From Bacteroidota bacterium (GTDB lineage Bacteria > Bacteroidota > Bacteroidia > Flavobacteriales > Weeksellaceae), in contig JAEXAR010000033.1 in the NCBI GenBank assembly GCA_023394415.1, positions 57,125-121,124 on the forward strand: a stretch of DNA of 64,000 nucleotides, written 5' to 3'. Shown here one piece after another: positions 8,382-16,110 of the stretch. How positions within the stretch are numbered: position 1 is the first letter of the stretch; each line of letters starts with the position of its first letter. The translations under genes were made by a program, and so were the position numbers. A model generated the notes under the pieces. It was not told the DNA's origin. It was given only the letters and a program-made list of their open reading frames with translations, and did no database searches.

Positions 8382-8386
8382 GAGAA
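8367..8386. repeat. Direct repeat next to the phosphoesterase gene, right copy
   Basis: CATTTTGTGGGGTTTGAGAA matches 7595-7613. This copy is complete, with its inverted partner, as a terminator hairpin; the left copy lacks the partner. Confidence 0.75.
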
Positions 8387-8393
8387 AAATTGA

Positions 8394-9188
8394 CTATAAT
8401 TTACCTTTGTATAGGATATCAAAATTTACATTTGAAAATCTGTCAATAAATTTATCATCTTCTCTTTGTATTTCAAATTTAAATCTATCTCTATTTTTTT
8501 CTTTAAAATTCTTGAATTTATTCTCATACTTATTCAAACCTATTTCGAAAAGAAAGTATTTTTTGGATTCAGTTTCAAATAACAAAAAATAATTCTGTGA
8601 ATTTTTAAATTTTTTCTTTCTTGGTTCTAGCCAATATACTGGAACTGTATTATTTAATTTAGCGAACGTAACATTTTCTTTTGATAATCCAAAATTTCTT
8701 TTCTTGTTAAGTAAGTTTATCAGTTCTGACTTAAAATCAATTTCATTATCTTTTAAAGATTTTAACTCTTGTATTACTTCTTCAGTATTATCATGTTCTT
8801 CCTCAAAAGAAATCAAATCAGTAAAATCAACATTTTTTTTCTTTTGGTCTCTCTCATATTCAGTATGACAATCTCTACAAATTATTTGTACAACTTTTTC
8901 AAGAGGAGTGTGAGCTTTTTCATAAAGTGTACAAAAATCATTAATGTCAATTGTGATAGTTTCCTCTTCTGTACAAAGTTTTCGTATAACTTGAGCAATT
9001 ATTTTTTTATTTTCGAAACCGACGAGATGCGCTGCCTGTAGGCCTATCCTTTTATTACAGCCAGGACTTTTGCAAGTAGTATGTTTTTTTTTCTTTCTTG
9101 ATAATTTAAGAACGATTTGTCTAGTATAAGGTTCTATAACCCTTACAAAAGTTTCAATATTTCCAGTGTAGTAATTACTTTTTTGCAT
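8394..9188 (-). CDS. HNH-type zinc nuclease-like protein
   Basis: A 264-aa protein, visibly more AT-rich than carB. A zinc-finger-like HNH core is seen: C39-x4-C44, QAAHL with H54, and IICRDCHTEYE (C104, C107, H108). The His and CxxCH parts fit HNH nucleases. The usual central Asn is not apparent (EKVVQIIC instead of N before the second Cys pair), and about 45 residues separate the halves. The C-terminal 150 residues match nothing I know. Its ATG starts 2 nt after the carB stop, so it must be expressed from the carAB message. Nuclease activity is inferred. Confidence 0.65.
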   Translation of the reverse strand: MQKSNYYTGNIETFVRVIEPYTRQIVLKLSRKKKKHTTCKSPGCNKRIGLQAAHLVGFENKKIIAQVIRKLCTEEETITIDINDFCTLYEKAHTPLEKVVQIICRDCHTEYERDQKKKNVDFTDLISFEEEHDNTEEVIQELKSLKDNEIDFKSELINLLNKKRNFGLSKENVTFAKLNNTVPVYWLEPRKKKFKNSQNYFLLFETESKKYFLFEIGLNKYENKFKNFKEKNRDRFKFEIQREDDKFIDRFSNVNFDILYKGKL

Positions 9189-9190
9189 AT

Positions 9191-12100
9191 TTACATCGCC
9201 TGCATTTTAAAACTCATACTTTCCACCACTTTCAAAATGGCTTCCACTGTATCCATTGAGGTTAAACACGGAACCCCATTTTCTACAGACATTCTGCGGA
9301 TTTGGAAGCCGTCTCTTTCTGATTGTTTTCCCTTCGTCATAGTATTTACCACATACTGAACTTTTCCTTTTTGAATTAAATCAATCAAATTTACGTCTTC
9401 TTCTCCTATTTTATATCCAATTTTTACCGGGATTCCTTTTTCTTCAAAGTATTTTGCTGTACCTTCTGTCGCCCAAATTCGGAAGCCTACCTCGTGGAAG
9501 CGTTTTGCAAATTCAGCCGCTTCTCCTTTATGTTTATCAGCCACAGTAAAGAGAATGGAACCGTGAGTAGGAACCTTTCTTCCGGCAGCGATAAATCCTT
9601 TATAAAGCGCTTTTTCTAAAGTTGTGTCTTTACCCATCACTTCTCCCGTAGATTTCATTTCGGGACCGAGAGAAGTATCCACTTTCGTCAGTTTTGAGAA
9701 TGAGAATACCGGAACTTTTACATACACCCCATCTTTTTCCGGAACCAATCCGTTTTTGTAACCTAAATCTTTCAGTTTTGCTCCTAAAATTGCCTTGGTT
9801 GCTAAATTTGCCATTGGAACATCTGTAATTTTAGACAAGAAAGGAACTGTTCTGGATGAACGAGGATTTACCTCAATCACATACACCTGATTTTCAAACA
9901 AAACATACTGAATATTCATTAAACCTACTACATTAAGACCTTTTGCAAGTTTTATGGTATAATCAATTAATTCCTGAGAGCATTTTTCATTAATATTTTG
10001 CGGAGGATACACAGCAATAGAGTCCCCGGAGTGTACTCCTGCCCTTTCGATATGTTCCATAATTCCGGGAATTACAACAGTTTCACCATCACAAATAGCA
10101 TCCACTTCAACTTCTTTCCCCACCATATATTTATCTACTAAAACAGGCTTATCGGGATCCACTTCCACCGCATTTTCCATATAGTGTGCGAGTTCATTTT
10201 CATTATAAACAATCTCCATAGCGCGTCCACCTAAAACATAACTCGGTCTTACCAAAACCGGATAACCAATTTCGTTTGCAATTTTTATTGCACCTTCTTT
10301 GGAGTAAGAAGTCTGACCTTTCGGTTGCGGAATTCCTAATTCCTGAAGAGCTTTCTCAAACTTATCACGATTTTCTGCGCGATCTAAATCTTCAAGTGAA
10401 GTTCCCAAAATTTGAACACCGTGATCAGCCAATTTATCTGCTAAATTGATCGCAGTTTGTCCTCCAAACTGTACAATAACGCCTTTCGGTTTTTCCAGCT
10501 CAATGATGTTCATCACATCTTCCTCGGTTAAAGGCTCAAAATAAAGTTTATCTGAAATCGAAAAGTCTGTAGAAACCGTTTCGGGATTATTATTAATGAT
10601 GATGGCTTCGTAACCCATTTCCTGAATGGCCCAAACCGAATGTACCGTAGCATAATCGAACTCTACACCTTGTCCAATTCTGATAGGTCCGGAACCTAAA
10701 ACCACTATTTTTTCTTTATCAGAAACTACGCTTTCATTTTCATCTTCGTAGGTACCATAAAAATAAGGCGTTTCACTTTCGAATTCTGCTGCGCAAGTAT
10801 CGACCATTTTGTAAACCGGCATTATTGCGTTTTCCTTTCTGAAATCAAAAACTTCACGAGATGTACAACCCCAAAGATGCGCAATGTTAACATCTGAAAA
10901 ACCTAGTTTTTTAGCTTCTTTTAAAACTTCAATCTGTTCTAACCTTGTCAAGGTTCCCAACCTTGACAAGGTTTTTTCAAAATCAACCAATTTTTTAAGT
11001 TTCCAAATGAAAAACTTATCAATTTTACTCCATTCTACAATGGTTTCCCAGTTGTAGCCTCGTCTTAATGCTTCACCAATAATGAACAATCTTTCATCAT
11101 CACAAACCTTAATTCTGCGTTCAATATCTGCATCTGTCAATGCTTGTGCATCTTTTGTTTTTAAGCCCAAATGACGGATTCCGGTTTCTAAAGAACGAAT
11201 TGCTTTTAATAGAGATTCTTCAAAGTTTCTACCAATAGCCATTACTTCACCTGTCGCTTTCATTTGGGTTGAAAGTCGTCGGTCTGCAGTTTCAAATTTA
11301 TCGAATGGGAATCTCGGGAATTTTGTGACGACATAATCTAAAGCCGGCTCGAAACACGCGTACGTCTTTCCGGTAACGGGATTCATAATTTCATCAAGCG
11401 TTAAACCCACCGCGATTTTTGCAGCGATTTTCGCAATTGGATAACCTGTAGCCTTACTTGCTAAAGCTGATGAACGCGAAACTCTAGGATTCACTTCTAT
11501 CACATAATAGTCAAATGAATGTGGATCTAATGCCAACTGAACGTTACAACCACCTTCAATTCCGAGAGCTCGAATGATTTTCAGCGAAGCATTTCTTAAC
11601 AGTTGATATTCTCTGTCTGAAAGTGTTTGCGAAGGTGCTACTACAATAGAATCTCCCGTGTGAACTCCAACAGGATCAATGTTCTCCATATTACAAACGA
11701 CAATCGCATTGTCGTTAGCATCGCGCATCACTTCATATTCAATCTCCTTGAAACCGGCGATTGATTTTTCAATCAGACATTGTGTAACCGGTGAATGTTT
11801 CAGACCTAATTCTGCAATTTCCTGAAGTTGAGATTTATTTTCTGCAATTCCGCCTCCGGTTCCACCCATTGTAAAAGCCGGACGAACAATAACCGGATAT
11901 CCAATTTTATCTGCAAATTCTAAGGCTCCTTCTACGGTGTTCACAATGTCGGATTCAGGAACAGGTTCGTTGAGTTCGCGCATCAGTTCGCGGAACAAAT
12001 CACGATCTTCAGCCTGATTGATAGCTGAAAGTTTTGTTCCCAAAACTTCTACATCACATTCCTCTAAAATACCGGATTTTTGAAGTTCTACGGCCATATT

Positions 12101-12385
12101 CAGTCCGGTTTGTCCACCCAAAGTTGGCAACAATGCATCCGGACGTTCTTTTCTGATAATGTGGCTTACAAAGGAAAGCGAAATCGGTTCGATATAAACT
12201 TTGTCGGCAATTTCAACATCGGTCATAATTGTTGCCGGATTTGAATTGATGAGAATTACTCTGTAACCTTCCTCTTTCAACGAAAGGCACGCCTGTGTTC
12301 CCGAATAATCAAATTCCGCAGCCTGACCGATGATGATGGGGCCACTTCCTATTACTAAAATAGTTTTTATATCAGTTCTCTTCAT
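9191..12385 (-). CDS. carB: Carbamoyl-phosphate synthase large subunit
   Basis: The 1064-aa subunit makes carbamoyl phosphate from ammonia, bicarbonate and two ATP for pyrimidine and arginine synthesis, with CarA supplying ammonia. Two ATP-grasp halves are seen (GSGPIIIGQAAEFDYSG at the start; GSGPIRIGQGVEFDYA in the second half), and the C-terminal MGS-like allosteric domain is intact. Residues 471-482 (KTLSRLGTLTRL) are encoded by a 33-bp palindromic repeat inserted in frame. The last 107 bp are duplicated at 5328-5434. It begins 2 nt after carA and is followed 2 nt later by the HNH-type gene. Confidence 0.97.
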   Translation of the reverse strand: MKRTDIKTILVIGSGPIIIGQAAEFDYSGTQACLSLKEEGYRVILINSNPATIMTDVEIADKVYIEPISLSFVSHIIRKERPDALLPTLGGQTGLNMAVELQKSGILEECDVEVLGTKLSAINQAEDRDLFRELMRELNEPVPESDIVNTVEGALEFADKIGYPVIVRPAFTMGGTGGGIAENKSQLQEIAELGLKHSPVTQCLIEKSIAGFKEIEYEVMRDANDNAIVVCNMENIDPVGVHTGDSIVVAPSQTLSDREYQLLRNASLKIIRALGIEGGCNVQLALDPHSFDYYVIEVNPRVSRSSALASKATGYPIAKIAAKIAVGLTLDEIMNPVTGKTYACFEPALDYVVTKFPRFPFDKFETADRRLSTQMKATGEVMAIGRNFEESLLKAIRSLETGIRHLGLKTKDAQALTDADIERRIKVCDDERLFIIGEALRRGYNWETIVEWSKIDKFFIWKLKKLVDFEKTLSRLGTLTRLEQIEVLKEAKKLGFSDVNIAHLWGCTSREVFDFRKENAIMPVYKMVDTCAAEFESETPYFYGTYEDENESVVSDKEKIVVLGSGPIRIGQGVEFDYATVHSVWAIQEMGYEAIIINNNPETVSTDFSISDKLYFEPLTEEDVMNIIELEKPKGVIVQFGGQTAINLADKLADHGVQILGTSLEDLDRAENRDKFEKALQELGIPQPKGQTSYSKEGAIKIANEIGYPVLVRPSYVLGGRAMEIVYNENELAHYMENAVEVDPDKPVLVDKYMVGKEVEVDAICDGETVVIPGIMEHIERAGVHSGDSIAVYPPQNINEKCSQELIDYTIKLAKGLNVVGLMNIQYVLFENQVYVIEVNPRSSRTVPFLSKITDVPMANLATKAILGAKLKDLGYKNGLVPEKDGVYVKVPVFSFSKLTKVDTSLGPEMKSTGEVMGKDTTLEKALYKGFIAAGRKVPTHGSILFTVADKHKGEAAEFAKRFHEVGFRIWATEGTAKYFEEKGIPVKIGYKIGEEDVNLIDLIQKGKVQYVVNTMTKGKQSERDGFQIRRMSVENGVPCLTSMDTVEAILKVVESMSFKMQAM
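10941..10973. repeat. 33-bp palindromic repeat inserted in frame in carB
   Basis: Two 15-bp arms, AACCTTGTCAAGGTT and AACCTTGACAAGGTT, are separated by CCC. Each arm is itself a near-perfect palindrome. An intergenic copy with spacer TGG lies at 26962-26994. Eleven codons long, it keeps the carB frame and sits in the linker between the two synthetase halves. Confidence 0.92.
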
Positions 12386-12387
12386 TT

Positions 12388-13473
12388 CTATTTTTTAATT
12401 TTAGTTTTAAACTCCTCCATCATCTCAATAAATTCATCAAAAAGATAGTTAGCATCTTCCGGTCCCGGACTTGCTTCCGGATGATATTGAACTGAAAAAC
12501 AAGGATGAATTTTATGACGTATCCCTTCGTTGGTTCTGTCATTTAATGCAATGTGGGTAACTTCTAAATCGGTGTTTTGAAGAGAATTTTCATCAATGGC
12601 ATAACCGTGATTTTGTGAAGTAATCGAAACTTTATTGGTTTTCAAATCTAAAACAGGATGATTCCCACCACGGTGTCCGAATTTTAGTTTGTAAGTTTTT
12701 GCACCACAAGCCAAACCGATTAATTGATGCCCAAGACAAATTCCGAAAATCGGAACCTTTCCAAGCAAACCATTAATCATTTCTGAAGCTCCTTTTACAT
12801 CTTCAGGATCGCCGGGACCGTTGGAAAGCATTATTCCGTCGGGATTCATCATCAAAATTTCATCAGCTGTCGTGTCTTGTGAAACTACAGTGATGTCGCA
12901 GTCGCGTTGAGAAAGTTCACGAATGATTCCTAATTTGGAACCAAAATCTACCAAAACCACTTTAAAACCTCTGCCTGGAGCTGCATAAGATGTTTTTGTA
13001 GAAACTGTTGGAACCTGATCTGTAGGGAAATTTGTATTTTTTAATTGATTTATAACTTCCTGCTCATCTACATTTTCATCTACAATTTTTCCTTTAATAA
13101 CACCTTGATTTCGGATAATTCTCGTTAGTTTTCGGGTATCAATTCCTGAAATTCCTGAAAGTTTTTTCTTTTTGAACAGTTCATCCAAAGTAATTTGCGA
13201 GCGGAAATTGGATGGTAAATCACAAAGTTCCTTAACAATTAAACCTTTAATAGCAGGTTCCATACTTTCATAATCGTCACGGTTGATGCCGTAATTCCCA
13301 ATCAAAGGATAGGTCATACAAACAATTTGGCCACAATATGAAGGATCTGAAATCAGTTCCTGATAACCTGTCATTCCGGTATTAAACACCACTTCACCAT
13401 CAGTATCAGTGTTTGCTCCAAAACCTTTACCGTGAAATACTTCTCCGGATTCTAATATGAGTTTCTTTTTCAT
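12388..13473 (-). CDS. carA: Carbamoyl-phosphate synthase small subunit
   Basis: A 361-aa glutamine amidotransferase subunit that hydrolyses glutamine and channels ammonia to CarB. The N-terminal CPSase_sm domain (GEVVFNTGMTGYQE) is followed by a class I GATase with the nucleophile in GICLGHQ (about C246) and the His/Glu pair in QYHPEASPG (about H331, E333). The triad is complete and the length is usual. It is 2 nt from carB and 127 bp downstream of pyrB, from which it is separated by a terminator. It therefore needs read-through or its own promoter in 13474-13570. Confidence 0.97.
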   Translation of the reverse strand: MKKKLILESGEVFHGKGFGANTDTDGEVVFNTGMTGYQELISDPSYCGQIVCMTYPLIGNYGINRDDYESMEPAIKGLIVKELCDLPSNFRSQITLDELFKKKKLSGISGIDTRKLTRIIRNQGVIKGKIVDENVDEQEVINQLKNTNFPTDQVPTVSTKTSYAAPGRGFKVVLVDFGSKLGIIRELSQRDCDITVVSQDTTADEILMMNPDGIMLSNGPGDPEDVKGASEMINGLLGKVPIFGICLGHQLIGLACGAKTYKLKFGHRGGNHPVLDLKTNKVSITSQNHGYAIDENSLQNTDLEVTHIALNDRTNEGIRHKIHPCFSVQYHPEASPGPEDANYLFDEFIEMMEEFKTKIKK

Positions 13474-13570
13474 TTTTTACTTACGTTGGAAATCCGATAA
13501 TGGAAGTCCAAAGATTTATTGATTTTGTTAAAAAGTTTTCAGACTGTGGTTGTTAGTCTTCAGACTTGTC

Positions 13571-13595
13571 AAAAAAAATGGGCAAAAAGCCCATT
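13571..13595 (-). terminator. Terminator between pyrB and carA
   Basis: ATGGGC-loop-GCCCAT with a T run on the minus strand, directly after the pyrB stop. Confidence 0.85.
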
Positions 13596-13600
13596 GATTT

Positions 13601-14503
13601 TTATTTCGTAATTTCTTCAAATTCAAAGCCTTTCTTCTCTAAAGCATCTTTCAAAATTGCCATTCTTGCGTAAACACCGTTTTCCATTTGTTTAAAAATT
13701 CTTGAACGAGAATGCTCTACCAAATCACTATCAATCTCCACACCTCTGTTAATTGGTGCTGGATGCATAATGATAGCATTAGGTTTCATCCTTTGTTCCC
13801 TTTCTTTGGTGAATCCGTATTTTGTAAGATATTCATTAGAGCTCATTTGCATTTTTTCTGAATGTCTTTCGTGCTGAATTCTCAATAGAATTAGAACGTC
13901 CGCTTCAGGAATTAGATGATCTAAGTTTCTGAATGTTCCGTTCATCATTTCGCCCTGTCCAAACCAGTCTTCAGGTCCAGAAAAATAAACTTTCGCTCCC
14001 AATCTTCTCAAAGCATCTGCATCGGAGTTTGCAACACGGCTATGTTTTACATCGCCTACAATTCCAACAGTTAAACCTTCAAAAGAGCCAAATTCTTGCT
14101 TAATCGTCATCAGATCGAGCATACTTTGACTTGGATGTTGACCAATACCGTCTCCAGCATTGATAAGTGTCAAATCTGCGTCAATTAGTTCGTCATAATA
14201 TCTGTCTTTTTTATGACGGATTACAGCAAGATCTATCCCAATAGATTCTATAGTTTTAATAGTATCGTACAGGCTTTCTCCTTTATTTACTGAACTTGAT
14301 TGTGCATCGAAAGGAATGACGTGAAGCCCCAATTTCCTTTCAGCTACTTCAAAACTAACTCTTGTACGGGTACTGTCTTCAAAAAAAAGATTGGAAACAA
14401 AAATGTCCTGTTTTGCTTTGTAAACTTTCCCGTCCGCAATTTCAAGCGCACTGTCGAGTATTTTCTCGATTTGGTCTTTCGTTACGCGCCCTAATTCTAT
14501 CAT
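13601..14503 (-). CDS. pyrB: Aspartate carbamoyltransferase catalytic chain
   Basis: A 300-aa transferase that joins carbamoyl phosphate to aspartate in de novo pyrimidine synthesis. The carbamoyl-phosphate loop FFEDSTRTRVSFE lies near residue 41-53, and the aspartate/phosphate motif is MHPAPINRGVEI near 247-258. The length is typical of class B/C catalytic chains. No regulatory pyrI gene is adjacent, although carA and carB lie directly downstream. A short leader frame and a strong hairpin precede the start and may attenuate transcription. Confidence 0.96.
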   Translation of the reverse strand: MIELGRVTKDQIEKILDSALEIADGKVYKAKQDIFVSNLFFEDSTRTRVSFEVAERKLGLHVIPFDAQSSSVNKGESLYDTIKTIESIGIDLAVIRHKKDRYYDELIDADLTLINAGDGIGQHPSQSMLDLMTIKQEFGSFEGLTVGIVGDVKHSRVANSDADALRRLGAKVYFSGPEDWFGQGEMMNGTFRNLDHLIPEADVLILLRIQHERHSEKMQMSSNEYLTKYGFTKEREQRMKPNAIIMHPAPINRGVEIDSDLVEHSRSRIFKQMENGVYARMAILKDALEKKGFEFEEITK

Positions 14504-14522
14504 AATCTTATTGTTAATGTAT

Positions 14523-14550
14523 AAAAAAACGAAGCCAATAAGACTTCGTT
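14523..14550 (-). terminator. Possible attenuator in the pyrB leader
   Basis: On the minus strand AACGAAG and CTTCGTT form a 7-bp stem with a 9-nt loop, then seven T. It lies between the predicted promoter and pyrB, about 20 nt before the pyrB ATG, so it must be read through for pyrB expression. Confidence 0.7.
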
Positions 14551-14623
14551 AAATAAAATAAATATTGTTGTTGTCGGCATTGCTGCCTAATGATAAATCG
14601 TCTAAAGGATTTGTTGTGTTCAT
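14549..14623 (-). CDS. Candidate pyrB leader peptide (24 aa)
   Basis: A 24-codon frame from the ATG at 14623 (MNTTNPLDDLSLGSNADNNN, then IYFI). Its last codons form a T-rich stretch (ATATTTATTTTATTTAA), and the stop overlaps the first bases of the attenuator stem. A ribosome finishing the peptide would cover the upstream stem arm. The layout resembles UTP-sensitive pyrBI attenuation in enterobacteria. The -7 box ends only 6 nt before the ATG, so the message would be nearly leaderless; that weakens the coding call. Confidence 0.4.
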   Translation of the reverse strand: MNTTNPLDDLSLGSNADNNNIYFI

Positions 14624-14629
14624 TGTTTG

Positions 14630-14637
14630 CAAATATA
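14630..14637 (-). promoter_or_regulatory. -7 box for pyrB transcription
   Basis: TATATTTG fits TAnnTTTG exactly. Transcription should start about 14624-14627. No clear -33 TTG is seen at the usual distance. Confidence 0.55.
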
Positions 14638-14684
14638 TAAATTTTTTGCATTCATTAAAAGTGGTAGTTCTGAATTTTATCCAC

Positions 14685-14710
14685 AAAAAAGTGCACCGTA
14701 AGATGCACTT
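14685..14710 (-). terminator. Terminator of the YceI gene
   Basis: AAGTGCA and TGCACTT form the stem with an 8-nt loop, followed by a T run on the minus strand, 25 nt past the stop codon. Confidence 0.8.
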
Positions 14711-14734
14711 AAAAAAATTTTCTCCTAAGAGTCT

Positions 14735-15418
14735 TTATTTCTTGGCTGTAACTGAAGCCTTAAGTTTAATGTCATCTTTAATTACTTTGTCAGCGGCCAG
14801 ATTTTCAATTTTTGTTCCAGAACCATAGTTAACGCCCCATTTTGTACGGTCGATTGTAAATTCGTCAGTAACCAGTTTCACGCCGTTTGCATCCTCAGTA
14901 ACTGTAACAGGGAATTTCACGATGTCTTTTTTGCCCTTGAGATCAAAGTTGCCTTCAACCATTGTTTTTCCATTTTCTTCTGTAACCTTGGTAATATCCA
15001 GAGTTGCAGTAGGATAAGTGTTTACATTAAAGAAATCGTCTTTTCCATCTTCATTAAGACCTTTCAGGTGGCCTTCCAGTTTTCCTTTCATTTCTGCATC
15101 TGTCAAATCCGTTGAAGCGATGGATTTCATATCAAAAACTACTGTTCCGTCTACCAGTTTGCCTTCATTCATTACCAGATTTCCTTCCTGAATGTTGATG
15201 GTTCCAAGGTGTTTGTCACCGGTCACTTTTCCGCCTTCCCACTCCACTTTTGATTCAGCTGGAGCGATATTGAAAGTTGTACCGGTAACCGCAGCCGGGG
15301 TTTCTGTAGTGGCAAGAGAGTCGGTTGTTGCCTCAGTTGTAGCAGTTGATGCTTCTTTCTTACATGCTGTCAAGGTTAAAGCTGATACTGCGATAATTGC
15401 TAAAAAGTTCTTTTTCAT
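14735..15418 (-). CDS. YceI family lipoprotein
   Basis: A 227-aa lipoprotein. The signal peptide ends in the lipobox LTAC with C19, followed by a low-complexity Thr/Ala/Glu linker (about 20-45). The YceI lipocalin-like domain covers about 48-227 (SKVEWEGGKVTGDKHLGTI, VNTYPTATLDITKV, KWGVNYGSG). YceI proteins form a closed barrel that holds isoprenoid-like lipids. The substrate here is unknown. It has its own terminator and is probably transcribed alone. Confidence 0.92.
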   Translation of the reverse strand: MKKNFLAIIAVSALTLTACKKEASTATTEATTDSLATTETPAAVTGTTFNIAPAESKVEWEGGKVTGDKHLGTINIQEGNLVMNEGKLVDGTVVFDMKSIASTDLTDAEMKGKLEGHLKGLNEDGKDDFFNVNTYPTATLDITKVTEENGKTMVEGNFDLKGKKDIVKFPVTVTEDANGVKLVTDEFTIDRTKWGVNYGSGTKIENLAADKVIKDDIKLKASVTAKK

Positions 15419-15529
15419 TGCTTTTAAATTATTTTTTGCAAAAATAATAATTTTGTTTTTAATGATTCTAAATAATAGAACATCTATTTTTATGCTAATT
15501 TATTATATATCTGCTAAAAAAATATAGTT

Positions 15530-15946
15530 ATGCCCAATATCTGTCCGAAATGTCATAATAATAATGTGGTAAAAAGCGGCATCATAAAAGATAGACAACG
15601 TTTTTTGTGTAAAGACTGCAACTATTATTTTACGGTTAAAAAAATAGGCAAACAAATCGACGATTATTTTGTTACCAAAGCGCTTCAACTTTATCTCGAA
15701 GGCCTTTCCTACCGGGAAATTGAAAGGATTATTGGGGTTTCTAACGTCACCATCAGTTCTTGGATCAAAAAAAATAATATCAAACGTCCACCACATTCTG
15801 ATTTCCATCCGGTTTATAGAGTTTTTAAACAAAATGAACTGATAGAATTCATGCAAAGTGAACAGAACATTAAAGGTTCAGGACTCATCATTACAGAATT
15901 TGGCGATAAGTATATGATGATAAAATGGGAAAGATTTAAAAAATAG
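15530..15946 (+). CDS. InsA-like zinc-ribbon/HTH protein without a transposase domain
   Basis: A 138-aa protein. The N-terminus has a CPKCHNNNVVKSG zinc ribbon paired with FLCKDCNYYF, as in IS1-type InsA proteins. A homeodomain-like HTH follows (about 48-80, LSYREIERIIGVSNVTISSWIKK). The last 50 residues are an extension that is not a DDE catalytic domain. No InsB frame, inverted repeats or second copy is present. I infer a domesticated DNA-binding protein, possibly a regulator. The upstream gap contains no terminator I can identify. Confidence 0.75.
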   Translation: MPNICPKCHNNNVVKSGIIKDRQRFLCKDCNYYFTVKKIGKQIDDYFVTKALQLYLEGLSYREIERIIGVSNVTISSWIKKNNIKRPPHSDFHPVYRVFKQNELIEFMQSEQNIKGSGLIITEFGDKYMMIKWERFKK

Positions 15947-16110
15947 TGTGAGGCTAAATTTAATCGCTCAACTCCGGTATTTGCTATTAACTTTATCTAA
16001 GTTTTAATCAATATATATATTATTTCCATTTATATATATTAAATTTCTTCAAATAAATTTTTAGTTTCAATTTCGTTTCGGCATAAAAGTCCACTAAAAA
16101 TTATCAAACT

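Noticed and set aside
14565..14828. 87-aa plus-strand frame
   Set aside because: It runs over the YceI terminator, the pyrB promoter and the end of yceI; composition is that of a shadow frame.
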